64,000 nt of DNA from CAKSQF01 sp963628435. Lineage in GTDB: Bacteria; Bacillota; Clostridia; Oscillospirales; CAG-272. Shown here piece after piece: positions 35,327-43,531 of the stretch. A program made the translations under genes and the position numbers. The DNA lies in assembly GCA_963628435.1 (NCBI GenBank), contig CAVGEY010000012.1:1-64000 (forward strand), in the 5' to 3' direction. How positions within the stretch are numbered: position 1 is the stretch's first letter; every line of letters begins with the position of its first letter. The notes below the pieces were generated by a model that was not told where the DNA came from, did not search any database, and saw nothing but the letters and a program-made list of their open reading frames with translations.

Positions 35327-36316
35327 ATGAGAAAATTTACGAAAAGCATCAAAAGCCTGTTTGCGCTTTTTCTTGCAATGACCACCCTGATTACATTATG
35401 CGCCTGCTCGGACGGCGAAGAGGATAAAGGTGGTAAAAAATATAAAGTAGGCATTTGTCAGCTTGTAAAGCATGAAGCTCTCGATGCCGCGACACAGGGA
35501 TTTAAGGATCAGCTTATTGCCGAATTCGGCGAGGACAATATCGAGTTTATCGAGCAGAACGCTCAGAATGAGCCGAATGTCTGCAACACGATTGTCAATG
35601 ACTTCGTAAACAAGAAGGTCGATCTCATTCTTGCCAATGCCACCTCCGCGCTGCAGGCTGCCGCAAACGCGACCTTCGACATTCCGATTCTCGGAACATC
35701 GATTACCGAATACGGTACAGCACTCGGCATAGATAATTTCGGCGGAACGGTCGGCGGCAATATCTCGGGCACATCCGATTTGGCGCCCCTTGCCGATCAG
35801 GCGGCGATGATAAAGGAACTTTTCCCGGACGCGAAATCGGTCGCACTGCTTTACTGCTCGGCAGAGCCGAACTCGGCATATCAGATAAAGGTGATAAAAG
35901 ACGAACTCGAAAAGCTCGGATTTTCGACTGTCGACTGCCCGTTCTCCGACTCCAACGATGTTATAACGGTCGCAAAAAAAGCGGCATCCGAAGATGTAAT
36001 CTATGCTCCGACCGATAATACGGCGGCATCCTGCACCGAAGCGATAAACGGCGCAATCGGAAGCACTCCGCTTGTCGCGGGCGAGGCGGGAATCTGCAAG
36101 GGATGCGGCGTTGCCACACTTTCGATAAGCTATTATGATCTCGGAGTCGCAACAGGCAAAATGGCGGCGAAAATTCTCCGCGGCGATGTGAAAATCTCCG
36201 AAACTCCGATAGGATATGCCGAAACCTTCACCAAGATGTATAATCCGACAAAGTGTGCCGAGCTCGGCATCGATACGGCGGCTCTCGAGGCGAAGGGATA
36301 CACACCGCTCACCTGA
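35327..36316 (+). CDS. ABC transporter substrate-binding lipoprotein (TrpX-like family)
   Basis: 329 aa. Signal sequence with lipobox LCAC (Cys27). The mature part is a type-1 periplasmic-binding fold: KYKVGICQLVKHEALDAATQGFKDQL, ANATSALQAAANATFDIPILGTSITEYG, and SISYYDLGVATGKMAAKIL. These are the hallmarks of the TrpX/YtrF-type (ABC_sub_bind) family. In some Firmicutes the family is linked to tryptophan or tyrosine uptake; the ligand cannot be read here. RBS GAGAGGAG. It is followed 58 bp later by its permease. Confidence 0.9.
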   Translation: MRKFTKSIKSLFALFLAMTTLITLCACSDGEEDKGGKKYKVGICQLVKHEALDAATQGFKDQLIAEFGEDNIEFIEQNAQNEPNVCNTIVNDFVNKKVDLILANATSALQAAANATFDIPILGTSITEYGTALGIDNFGGTVGGNISGTSDLAPLADQAAMIKELFPDAKSVALLYCSAEPNSAYQIKVIKDELEKLGFSTVDCPFSDSNDVITVAKKAASEDVIYAPTDNTAASCTEAINGAIGSTPLVAGEAGICKGCGVATLSISYYDLGVATGKMAAKILRGDVKISETPIGYAETFTKMYNPTKCAELGIDTAALEAKGYTPLT

Positions 36317-36374
36317 TTAAAGTCAAAAGCAAAATCTGTTTCGAAAGGGTACAAAAGTACATAATATTTAACCG

Positions 36375-37283
36375 ATGGATATAGTCAGCTGGCTGAATAC
36401 GCTGCCGGGTGCCGCCGCTCTGGGAATGATATGGGGCATCATGGCAATCGGCGTGTTCATAACTTACAAAATACTGAATTTCGCCGACCTTACGGTTGAC
36501 GGCTCAATCTGCACGGGAGCCGCGGTATGCGCGCTTCTCATAACAAACGGCATTGATGTGTGGATAGCGGTGGCTGCCGCGACTGCCGCCGGAATGGTCG
36601 CAGGTCTGCTTACCGGACTGCTTCATACATTCGCGGGAATCCCCGCAATTCTCGCGGGTATACTGACTCAGCTCATACTCTGGTCGGTAAACCTCAAAAT
36701 AATGGGCAAGGCGAATCTCGCAATACCCGTGCGCAGCTTCAAACTGTTAATCGCTCAGGTATATACATGGAAGACACTTGCCGTGCTTTGCGGATTTGTC
36801 ATCGTGCTGATTGCGGCACTCTACTGGTTTTTCGGAACCGAACTCGGTGTTACTCTGCGCGCGACCGGAAACAATCCGAATATGAGCCGCGCTCAGGGAA
36901 TAAACACAAACCGCGCAACCGTGCTCGGTCTCATAATCTCCAACGGACTTGTCGCACTTTCGGGCGCGCTTCTCGCGCAGTATTCGGGCGCCGCCGACAT
37001 AAATATGGGCAGGGGCGCGATTGTCATCGGTCTTGCGGCGGTTATAATCGGCGAGGCGTTTTTCTCGAAAATCTCCACCGGATTTATCGTGCGCCTTCTC
37101 GGCGTGGTTATCGGCGGAATAATCTACTATTTCGTATATCAGACGGTAATTTTTCTCGGCCTCGATGCCGACCTTCTCAAGATGCTGTCGGCGATAATCG
37201 TTGCGGCATTCCTCGGTATTCCCTATATAAAGAAGAACAGATTTGCGAAAACAGGGAAGAAGGGGGCGAATAAAGATGCTTGA
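36375..37283 (+). CDS. ABC transporter permease (TrpY-like)
   Basis: 302 aa with 8-9 hydrophobic segments. NFADLTVDGSICTGAAVCALLI and TLRATGNNPNMSRAQGINTN are characteristic of the branched-chain-amino-acid/sugar permease superfamily members that pair with TrpX-like binding proteins. The last codons overlap the ATPase start by 8 bp (ATGCTTGA), showing translational coupling. Confidence 0.9.
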   Translation: MDIVSWLNTLPGAAALGMIWGIMAIGVFITYKILNFADLTVDGSICTGAAVCALLITNGIDVWIAVAAATAAGMVAGLLTGLLHTFAGIPAILAGILTQLILWSVNLKIMGKANLAIPVRSFKLLIAQVYTWKTLAVLCGFVIVLIAALYWFFGTELGVTLRATGNNPNMSRAQGINTNRATVLGLIISNGLVALSGALLAQYSGAADINMGRGAIVIGLAAVIIGEAFFSKISTGFIVRLLGVVIGGIIYYFVYQTVIFLGLDADLLKMLSAIIVAAFLGIPYIKKNRFAKTGKKGANKDA

Positions 37284-38070
37284 AATAAAGAATCTCACAA
37301 AGATTTTCAACGCGGGAACGGTCAATGAAAAAACGGCGCTGAAAAATCTCTCGCTCACTCTTGCCGACGGCGATTTCGTCACCGTCATAGGCGGCAACGG
37401 CGCGGGAAAATCGACCCTTCTCAATATGGTTGCCGGTGTTTTTCAGGCAGACGGCGGCCAGATTCTCATTGACGGCACCGACATCACCTCGCTGCCCGAA
37501 CATAAGCGCGCGAAATACATCGGACGCGTCTTTCAGGACCCGATGATGGGTACCGCCGCCGATATGTGGGTGGAGGAAAATCTCTCGATTGCCGACAGAC
37601 GCGGAAAAAGACACGGACTCGCTTGGGCGATTACAAAAGACGACCGCGCGAGATACAGAGCGGCAGTCGCCGAACTCGGACTCGGACTCGAGGACAGACT
37701 TTCAACCAAGATGGGACTCCTGTCGGGCGGACAGCGTCAGGCGGTAACACTGCTTATGGCAACCCTCAGAAAGCCGCAGCTTCTTCTGCTTGACGAGCAT
37801 ACGGCGGCACTCGATCCCAAAACCGCATCACGCGTGCTTGAACTGACCGAACGTCTTGTCGGCGAAAACAAGCTGACAACTCTCATGGTAACCCACAATA
37901 TGCGCGACGCGATAAACTACGGCAACCGACTCATTATGATGAATCAGGGAAATATCATCCTCGATATTTCGGGACGCGAAAAGAAAGAAATGACGGTCGA
38001 GGAACTCTTAAAGAAATTCGAGAAAATCAGCGGCGAACAGTTCGTAAGCGACAGAACACTGCTGTCATAA
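37276..38070 (+). CDS. ABC transporter ATP-binding protein (TrpZ-like)
   Basis: 264 aa from the ATG at 37276; the open frame reaches further upstream inside the permease gene. Walker A VIGGNGAGKSTLLN, Q-loop RVFQDPMMGTA, signature LSGGQRQAVTLLMA, Walker B LLLLDEHTAALDP and H-loop VTHNMRDA are intact. Completes the importer with the two preceding genes. A terminator follows. Confidence 0.93.
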   Translation: MLEIKNLTKIFNAGTVNEKTALKNLSLTLADGDFVTVIGGNGAGKSTLLNMVAGVFQADGGQILIDGTDITSLPEHKRAKYIGRVFQDPMMGTAADMWVEENLSIADRRGKRHGLAWAITKDDRARYRAAVAELGLGLEDRLSTKMGLLSGGQRQAVTLLMATLRKPQLLLLDEHTAALDPKTASRVLELTERLVGENKLTTLMVTHNMRDAINYGNRLIMMNQGNIILDISGREKKEMTVEELLKKFEKISGEQFVSDRTLLS

Positions 38071-38082
38071 ATTCAAAAAGGC

Positions 38083-38117
38083 AAAAAAGACGGTCTCACC
38101 CGGGACCGTCCTTTTTT
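38083..38117 (+). terminator. terminator of the TrpXYZ-like operon
   Basis: Stem aaaaaagacggtc (38083-38095) pairs with gaccgtc(c)tttttt (38104-38117), with one extra C, and ends in a T run. Confidence 0.8.
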
Positions 38118-38118
38118 G

Positions 38119-38147
38119 TTGACAAAAATTGCGATTTATGGTAAGAT
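38119..38147 (+). promoter_or_regulatory. promoter of the sigma-LRR fusion gene
   Basis: TTGACA (38119-38124), 17 bp, TAAGAT (38142-38147), directly after the preceding terminator. This gives a leader of about 95 nt. Confidence 0.7.
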
Positions 38148-38248
38148 TTCGATAGAAGAAAAAATAAAAAAATTCAAAAAAACCGTCACAAAATCTCTTT
38201 TCATCCGTCTTATAGTGCGAGAGAGGGCGGCGGCCGATTTTTAACGAA

Positions 38249-39283
38249 ATGACAACGGAAATGCGCGGTAAGGCATCGCTCGATTCGACAGAGAAAAACG
38301 AGCTGTTTGACAGAATTTTCAAAGACTACCACCGACAGATGGAATATACGGCGTTCGCGGTTCTCCGGAACAGACACGACGCCGAAGATGCCGTGCAGGA
38401 CGCGTTTATCGCTCTCTCGGCACACGCCGAACTGCTGTCCGGAATGGAAATCTTCAGACTTTACTATTATGTAACCGAAACGGCAAGGCATAAGGCAATA
38501 GACCTTCTCCGCAAAAGAAAAGACAGCGTGCGGTATAACGATGAAATCGACGGCGAAACCGGCGAAAAAGATTTTACCGAGAATATTGCCTTAAAAGAAT
38601 CGGCAGACGGCGAATATGAGGTCTGTTTCTATATCGGACTCGGAGAGGACGGCGTGCCGACCTCGATGGCGTTCGATGAAATCTGCGTCGAGTTTGACTA
38701 TTCGGACCTTCCTTCCGAAAGCGGCGCCGTCATACCCGAATTCGTCATTTATGCCGCCGATGCGGGAGAGACGATAGTCTATGCCGACTACCTCGTGCGG
38801 AGCGGCAGCATCTGCTCTGTGTCGACCAACGGAGAAAAACTGACGATAGGTTCATCGTTCGGCGGAACCGAAGTCAAAAGCATAAAATCGGGCGCGGTAA
38901 ACGGCGATGCCGCTCCGAATCTCGTGAGCATTACCGTGTCCGAGGGAATTGAGGAAATTTCGGCAGGCGCATTTTCAGATTGCGGGGCTCTCGCCGAGAT
39001 CTGCCTGCCGTCATCCCTGAAACCGGGATTTGTCGGCAAAAACGAACTTCTTTACTCCGGGTCGTCGATATATATACGCGAGATAAAAGAAAATGCCGAT
39101 CTTAACGGCGACCGACAGATAGGACGGCCTTTTTCGAGCCTGTTCGAGAACTGCGGTTTTCTTTCGGCAGTGAATATCGCAGAGGGCAATCGGTATTTCA
39201 AATCGTCGGACGGCGTCGTCTATAATGCCGACGGGCTGAAAATTTTCGATCCCGCCGAAAATCGGGAAAAAAATCTCCGATAA
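38249..39283 (+). CDS. sigma-70 region 2 (ECF-like) domain fused to BspA-type leucine-rich repeats
   Basis: 344 aa. Residues 17-93 match region 2 of ECF sigma factors: LFDRIFKDYHRQMEYTAFAVL, NRHDAEDAVQDAFIAL (the conserved DAEDAVQD core) and YYVTETARHKAIDLLRKRK. Region 4, needed for -35 recognition, is missing. From about 120 the chain turns into another protein: a beta-rich stretch, then BspA/LRR_5 repeats (LVSITVSEGIEEISAGAFSD; FENCGFLSAVNIAEGNRYF; SSDGVVYNADGLKIF). BspA repeats usually occur on surface proteins, yet there is no signal peptide or membrane segment. No frameshift is seen. Either a real chimeric regulator or a deletion that joined a sigma gene to a downstream LRR gene. No good RBS sits before the ATG. 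Confidence 0.8.
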   Translation: MTTEMRGKASLDSTEKNELFDRIFKDYHRQMEYTAFAVLRNRHDAEDAVQDAFIALSAHAELLSGMEIFRLYYYVTETARHKAIDLLRKRKDSVRYNDEIDGETGEKDFTENIALKESADGEYEVCFYIGLGEDGVPTSMAFDEICVEFDYSDLPSESGAVIPEFVIYAADAGETIVYADYLVRSGSICSVSTNGEKLTIGSSFGGTEVKSIKSGAVNGDAAPNLVSITVSEGIEEISAGAFSDCGALAEICLPSSLKPGFVGKNELLYSGSSIYIREIKENADLNGDRQIGRPFSSLFENCGFLSAVNIAEGNRYFKSSDGVVYNADGLKIFDPAENREKNLR

Positions 39284-39325
39284 ACGGAGCGGCAAATCGA
39301 TTTCGGTAAAATCAACAATAAGAAT

Positions 39326-39339
39326 TGCATAATTATGCA
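39326..39339. repeat. perfect 14-bp palindrome
   Basis: tgcataattatgca, just upstream of the terminator at 39341. It could be a protein-binding site or part of the 3' untranslated RNA. Function unknown. Confidence 0.5.
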
Positions 39340-39340
39340 T

Positions 39341-39375
39341 AAAAATACATCCGACAGACCGTCGGATGTATTTTT
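39341..39375 (+). terminator. terminator after the sigma-LRR gene
   Basis: 15-bp perfect stem (39341-39355 with 39361-39375) whose 3' arm ends in TTTTT. Confidence 0.85.
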
Positions 39376-39524
39376 ATTACGGCAAACGCGATTTTTTACC
39401 TAAAAATATTCGGAAAAAGCTCAAAAAACAACAAAAAATAAAAAATCGGTCGGGCGGCTTTTATTAAAAGATAATAAAAATGCGAAAAAACTGAATAAAT
39501 CGGGCAAAAATATGCTTAAAAGTA

Positions 39525-39553
39525 TTGACAACGGCAATTTAACATGCTATAAT
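39525..39553 (+). promoter_or_regulatory. perfect consensus promoter of the opp operon
   Basis: TTGACA (39525-39530), 17 bp, TATAAT (39548-39553). The 150 bp upstream (39376-39524) are very A-rich, like an UP element. No gene was seen in that stretch. Confidence 0.88.
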
Positions 39554-39645
39554 CACTTCCATAAACTTACCGAATTATATGCGGGAGAAAAAAGGCGGTC
39601 TGCCGCAGATTTTCGGTGGGAAATATTAAAAAGGAGTACAAACAA

Positions 39646-42225
39646 ATGAAACGTACAATCATTTCTGTTGTCGCTCTTCTTCTGGCCGCAGTCGTAATGC
39701 TTCCGATGTTCGCAGCCTGCAAGAAAAACGACACACCGGCTACCACAACAACTGCCGGCACAACAGATCCGGATTCCGGCAAAACGTACGAAAAAGTAGT
39801 TTTCGATAAGAACAAATCGTATATCTATAAGGATACCGTATCCGTTCTTTCGGCAAACTGGAACCCGCATACCTATCAGACAACCGATGAATCTTATCCG
39901 GCTGACTTCCTCAGAGTAGGTCTTTACGGATTCGTATTCAACGATGCTCTTCACCCCTCCACCGTTGAAGGCGTGAAGGAGTACGAGGGATATACCATCA
40001 TCCCCGAGATGGCTGCCGCAATGCCGGAAGACATCACAGAGGAAGTCAAGGCCCTCGATAACAACAAGTACGGCATTCCCGAATCGGCTAAAACCGGTTA
40101 CGCTTACAAGATTAAGCTCAACGAGAAGGCTACATGGGAAGACGGCACAGCCATCAATGCGGATACATATATCTACTCGATGAAGCAGCTGCTCAACCCC
40201 GAACTGCTCAACTACCGTGCTACCGACTACTACGCAGGCAGCTTCTCGGTTGCAGGCGCAGAAAACTACGCATGCCAGGGCCAGTCGAAGTACAATGAAA
40301 ACTCCGACGAGCTTAACAAGTCCGATCTGACCAAGGGCGACGACGGCTGCTACTACACCGCCGACGGATCCAAGGTTTACATCGCAGTAGACTACGGTAT
40401 CGATTGGTGCAGCGGCAACACTCTGAAGCAGTATGTTGACGCATACGGCACCGCATACTTCGCTACCGAAACATGGGATGCGCTCGTAGCACTCATGGAC
40501 GAAAACGGACTCGTTCCGCTTACCGATGAAAGCTATGCCCTCTTCCTCCCCGTTGTCACAGGCAACTCCAACTGGGGTGAGACAGAAGCCGACGCATTCA
40601 ACTACTTCATCATCAACAAGGTTTACGCAGATAACGTCGACTTCAATACAGTCGGAATTTACAAGACCGGCGATTACGAAATCGTTCTCGTTCTCAAGAA
40701 GTCGCTTTCCGGCTTCTACCTCCTCTACAACCTGTCCGGCAACTGGATCGTTAAGGAAGACCTTTACGAAAAGTGCCTGACAAAGGATGAGACTACAGGC
40801 GTTTGGTCGACAACCTACAACACCAATGTAGAAACCACAAGTTCTTTCGGACCTTACAAACTCGTTGAGTATGTAACCGACCAGTCGATGCGTTTCGTAA
40901 AGAACGACGCATGGTACGGCTACACCGACGGCAACCACACATACGTTGACCCCGAAGACGGCAAAGAGTACGATATGTACATGACAACCGAAATCACAAC
41001 TCAGGTTGTTGGAGAGTCTTCCACAATTAAGAACATGTTCCTCAAGGGACAGGTTATGGGCTACGGTCTGCAGTCTGATGACTTCGCTCAGTACAGAGAC
41101 AGTGATTACTGCTACTTCACACCGAGTGAAACAATCTTCTTCTTCATCTTCAACGGCAACAAGTCGGCAATCGAAGAGAGAGAAAAGGCAGACGACTTCG
41201 ACACCTCGAAGTATGACCTCCAGACAATGGTTCTCACATCCTTCCGTAAGGCAGTTGCCGTTACATACGATAAGGAAGCTCTCTGCGCAGCAGTCAGCCC
41301 CTCGAGATCCGGCGGATACGGCCTTATCGGCAACAGCTACATCTACGACCCCGAAACCGGTGCTAAATACCGTGACACCGACTACGCTAAGCAGGCACTC
41401 TGCGACTTCTACTCTGTAGACGTTTCGAAGTACGAATCTCTTGACGCAGCCGTTGACTCGATCACAGGTTACGACCCCGAAGCAGCTAAAGAGCTCTATG
41501 CTCAGGCATTCAAGGAAGCACTTGAAGCAGGCTACATCACATCCGCAGACGGCAAGACATGCGATCAGACAATCCAGATCACATACGCTATGTCGGCTGA
41601 CTCCGACTTCATGACAAAGACCATCAACTACCTCAACGAAAAGATGGCAGAAGTTACAAAGGGTACAGCTTTCGAAGGCAAGATCGTATTCGTTAAGTCG
41701 GCTGAACTCGGCGACGACTGGTCGACCGCAATCAAGAGCGGTACATGCGACACAGTCCTTGCAGGTTGGTCCGGATCCGCACTTGATCCTTACGGACTGT
41801 CCGATCTGTACTGCAACCCGAACTACGCTTACGATGCTAAGTGGTTTGACGCTACAAAGGTCGATATCACAATCACCATCAACGGCGAAGAGCTCACAAT
41901 GACTCTCTATCAGTGGTCGGATGCTCTTAACGGAACAGCAGTTACCGTTAACGGCAAAGAATACAACTTCGGCGACGGATTTGCAGATGTTGATACACGT
42001 CTTCTTATCCTCTCCAAGATAGAGACAACCGTCCTGAACACATACGACTACATTCCTATGCTTCAGAACGCAAGCGCAGCGCTTCTCTCCAGACAGGTTT
42101 ACTACGTAATCGAAGAGTACAGCACTGTTATGGGACGCGGCGGTATCGCTTACCTCAAGTACAACTATGATGAGACCGAATGGCAGGCATTCATCGACGA
42201 AAATAACGGCGAGATTCCGTACTGA
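39646..42225 (+). CDS. oppA: oligopeptide/dipeptide ABC transporter substrate-binding lipoprotein
   Basis: 859 aa from the ATG at 39646, 11 nt after AAGGAG; the longer open frame from 39616 has no ribosome site. Signal sequence with lipobox FAAC (Cys25), then a Thr-rich spacer. The body is an SBP_bac_5 fold: YKIKLNEKATWEDGTAINADTYIYSMKQLL, SSFGPYKLVEYVTDQSMRFVKN, and in the C-terminal lobe LAGWSGSALDPYG. Family members are about 530-600 aa, so roughly 250 extra residues are spread over the domains. Codon use is extreme (AAG, TAC, TTC, GCA), fitting very high expression. It binds peptides outside the membrane for OppBCDF. Confidence 0.92.
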   Translation: MKRTIISVVALLLAAVVMLPMFAACKKNDTPATTTTAGTTDPDSGKTYEKVVFDKNKSYIYKDTVSVLSANWNPHTYQTTDESYPADFLRVGLYGFVFNDALHPSTVEGVKEYEGYTIIPEMAAAMPEDITEEVKALDNNKYGIPESAKTGYAYKIKLNEKATWEDGTAINADTYIYSMKQLLNPELLNYRATDYYAGSFSVAGAENYACQGQSKYNENSDELNKSDLTKGDDGCYYTADGSKVYIAVDYGIDWCSGNTLKQYVDAYGTAYFATETWDALVALMDENGLVPLTDESYALFLPVVTGNSNWGETEADAFNYFIINKVYADNVDFNTVGIYKTGDYEIVLVLKKSLSGFYLLYNLSGNWIVKEDLYEKCLTKDETTGVWSTTYNTNVETTSSFGPYKLVEYVTDQSMRFVKNDAWYGYTDGNHTYVDPEDGKEYDMYMTTEITTQVVGESSTIKNMFLKGQVMGYGLQSDDFAQYRDSDYCYFTPSETIFFFIFNGNKSAIEEREKADDFDTSKYDLQTMVLTSFRKAVAVTYDKEALCAAVSPSRSGGYGLIGNSYIYDPETGAKYRDTDYAKQALCDFYSVDVSKYESLDAAVDSITGYDPEAAKELYAQAFKEALEAGYITSADGKTCDQTIQITYAMSADSDFMTKTINYLNEKMAEVTKGTAFEGKIVFVKSAELGDDWSTAIKSGTCDTVLAGWSGSALDPYGLSDLYCNPNYAYDAKWFDATKVDITITINGEELTMTLYQWSDALNGTAVTVNGKEYNFGDGFADVDTRLLILSKIETTVLNTYDYIPMLQNASAALLSRQVYYVIEEYSTVMGRGGIAYLKYNYDETEWQAFIDENNGEIPY

Positions 42226-42269
42226 TTCAGGTCTTTCACAGACAGTATAAAGGTATAAACTCAATGTCC

Positions 42270-42302
42270 TCTACCGGAGCGGTCTATGACCGTTCCGGTA
42301 GA
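42270..42302 (+). promoter_or_regulatory. stable hairpin in the oppA-oppB gap
   Basis: 15-bp stem with one G-U pair (42270-42284 with 42288-42302), 3-nt loop and no T tract. It fits an mRNA-stabilising or processing stem that keeps oppA in excess over the permease genes. The gap 42226-42529 holds no other convincing feature; a 92-codon open frame there lacks a ribosome site. Confidence 0.55.
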
Positions 42303-42529
42303 TGGGCGTATTTGGAATATCCGGTTTTTCCGGCTGTCGGGGCGGAGAGCAAGGTGCTGCCTGCTCATCTTACCCCGATTTTTGCTTTTTTGAGTATAAT
42401 CGGGAATTTTCCCGCAATTTGCTCCTTTTTTCATTCTTACGTCCTGTTTTTCGACTCGTCACTTATATCCGATAAAACCTCTTATTTTCGGCAAATGTGC
42501 CGAATGAATCTGAAAATCCGGAGGCAGTC

Positions 42530-43513
42530 ATGTCCAACTTAAAATATATAGTACAAAGGGTAGCACTGATGCTGATGACGCTTTTCATTATCACAATGAT
42601 GTGCTTCATACTTGTCAGAATGCTGCCGGCGGTTGCACTGCCGTCGGAGGACCCGCATACCGCGATTGTCGAGGCACGCCGTGAGGCGCTCGGCTACAAC
42701 AAGCCGTATCTTGTTCAGTTCGGCATCTTCCTGAAAAATGTGTTCACAAAATTCGACTGGGGCGTCAGTGAGGTTCTTTATGTCGGACAGGATGTCTACG
42801 CGAAATTCCTCGAGAAGCTGCCTGCAACCATGCTCGTCAACTTCTTCTCGATTATTCTGAGTATACCGATCGGTATCGGACTCGGAATTTTCGCGGCGCT
42901 GAAAAAGAACACATGGATTGACCATTTCATCTCGACGGTAACGATGATTGCGATTTCGGTGCCGTCATTCGTATACGCCTTTCTTATCCAGTATTTTCTC
43001 GCATTCAAACTCGGATGGTTCCCATTCCTGTTCGGATGCGCACTTGACGGAACACCTCTCGGAACGATGTCCTATTTCGCTCCGCAGTATTTCTGGAGCA
43101 TACTCCCCGCCGTTCTCGCTCTCTCGTTCGGAGTTATTGCGGGATTTACCCGTACCACCCGTGCCGAACTGACCGAGGTTCTGACAAGCGAATTTATGCT
43201 TCTTGCCCGTACAAAGGGCCTTACCAAAACTCAGGCGACTATCCGCCATGCTATGAAAAACTGCATGGTTGTCGTTCTTCCTTCGATTTTCGGCGAATTT
43301 ATCGGAATACTTTCGGGTTCGCTCATTATCGAACGTATTTTCTCCGTCCCCGGTGTCGGACAGCTTTATCTGAACTCAATCAACAGCCGTGACTACCCGA
43401 TGTTCATGCTGCTGACCGTATTCTACACGGTCATCGGACTCGTAGCCTCTATCGTTGTTGACGTGAGCTACGGCTTTATCGATCCGCGTATCCGCGTCGG
43501 ATCCAAGAAGTAA
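42530..43513 (+). CDS. oppB: oligopeptide ABC transporter permease
   Basis: 327 aa from the ATG at 42530, preceded by GGAGG at 6 nt. Six membrane segments; N-terminal YIVQRVALMLMTLFIITMMCFILVRMLP, a long extracytoplasmic loop, and the cytoplasmic EAA motif RTTRAELTEVLTSEFMLLARTKG. Near the end RDYPMFMLLTVFYTVIGL is typical of OppB/DppB. Length is normal, in contrast to the other subunits of this system. Confidence 0.94.
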   Translation: MSNLKYIVQRVALMLMTLFIITMMCFILVRMLPAVALPSEDPHTAIVEARREALGYNKPYLVQFGIFLKNVFTKFDWGVSEVLYVGQDVYAKFLEKLPATMLVNFFSIILSIPIGIGLGIFAALKKNTWIDHFISTVTMIAISVPSFVYAFLIQYFLAFKLGWFPFLFGCALDGTPLGTMSYFAPQYFWSILPAVLALSFGVIAGFTRTTRAELTEVLTSEFMLLARTKGLTKTQATIRHAMKNCMVVVLPSIFGEFIGILSGSLIIERIFSVPGVGQLYLNSINSRDYPMFMLLTVFYTVIGLVASIVVDVSYGFIDPRIRVGSKK

Positions 43514-43531
43514 TCGGAAAGGAGTCTTATT

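Noticed and set aside
38119..38147. Reading the -35 and -10 boxes as part of the preceding terminator tail
   Set aside because: The hairpin and T run end at 38117 and the two boxes have exact 17-bp spacing, so a promoter is the simpler reading.
39553..42264. Open frame of about 900 codons on the minus strand opposite oppA
   Set aside because: It arises because the highly biased oppA codons avoid triplets whose complements are stops. The plus strand has a signal peptide, lipobox and family motifs; the minus frame has none.
42264..42542. 92-codon frame between oppA and oppB
   Set aside because: Low-complexity Phe/Ser-rich product, no ribosome site, and it runs through the intercistronic hairpin and the oppB start.
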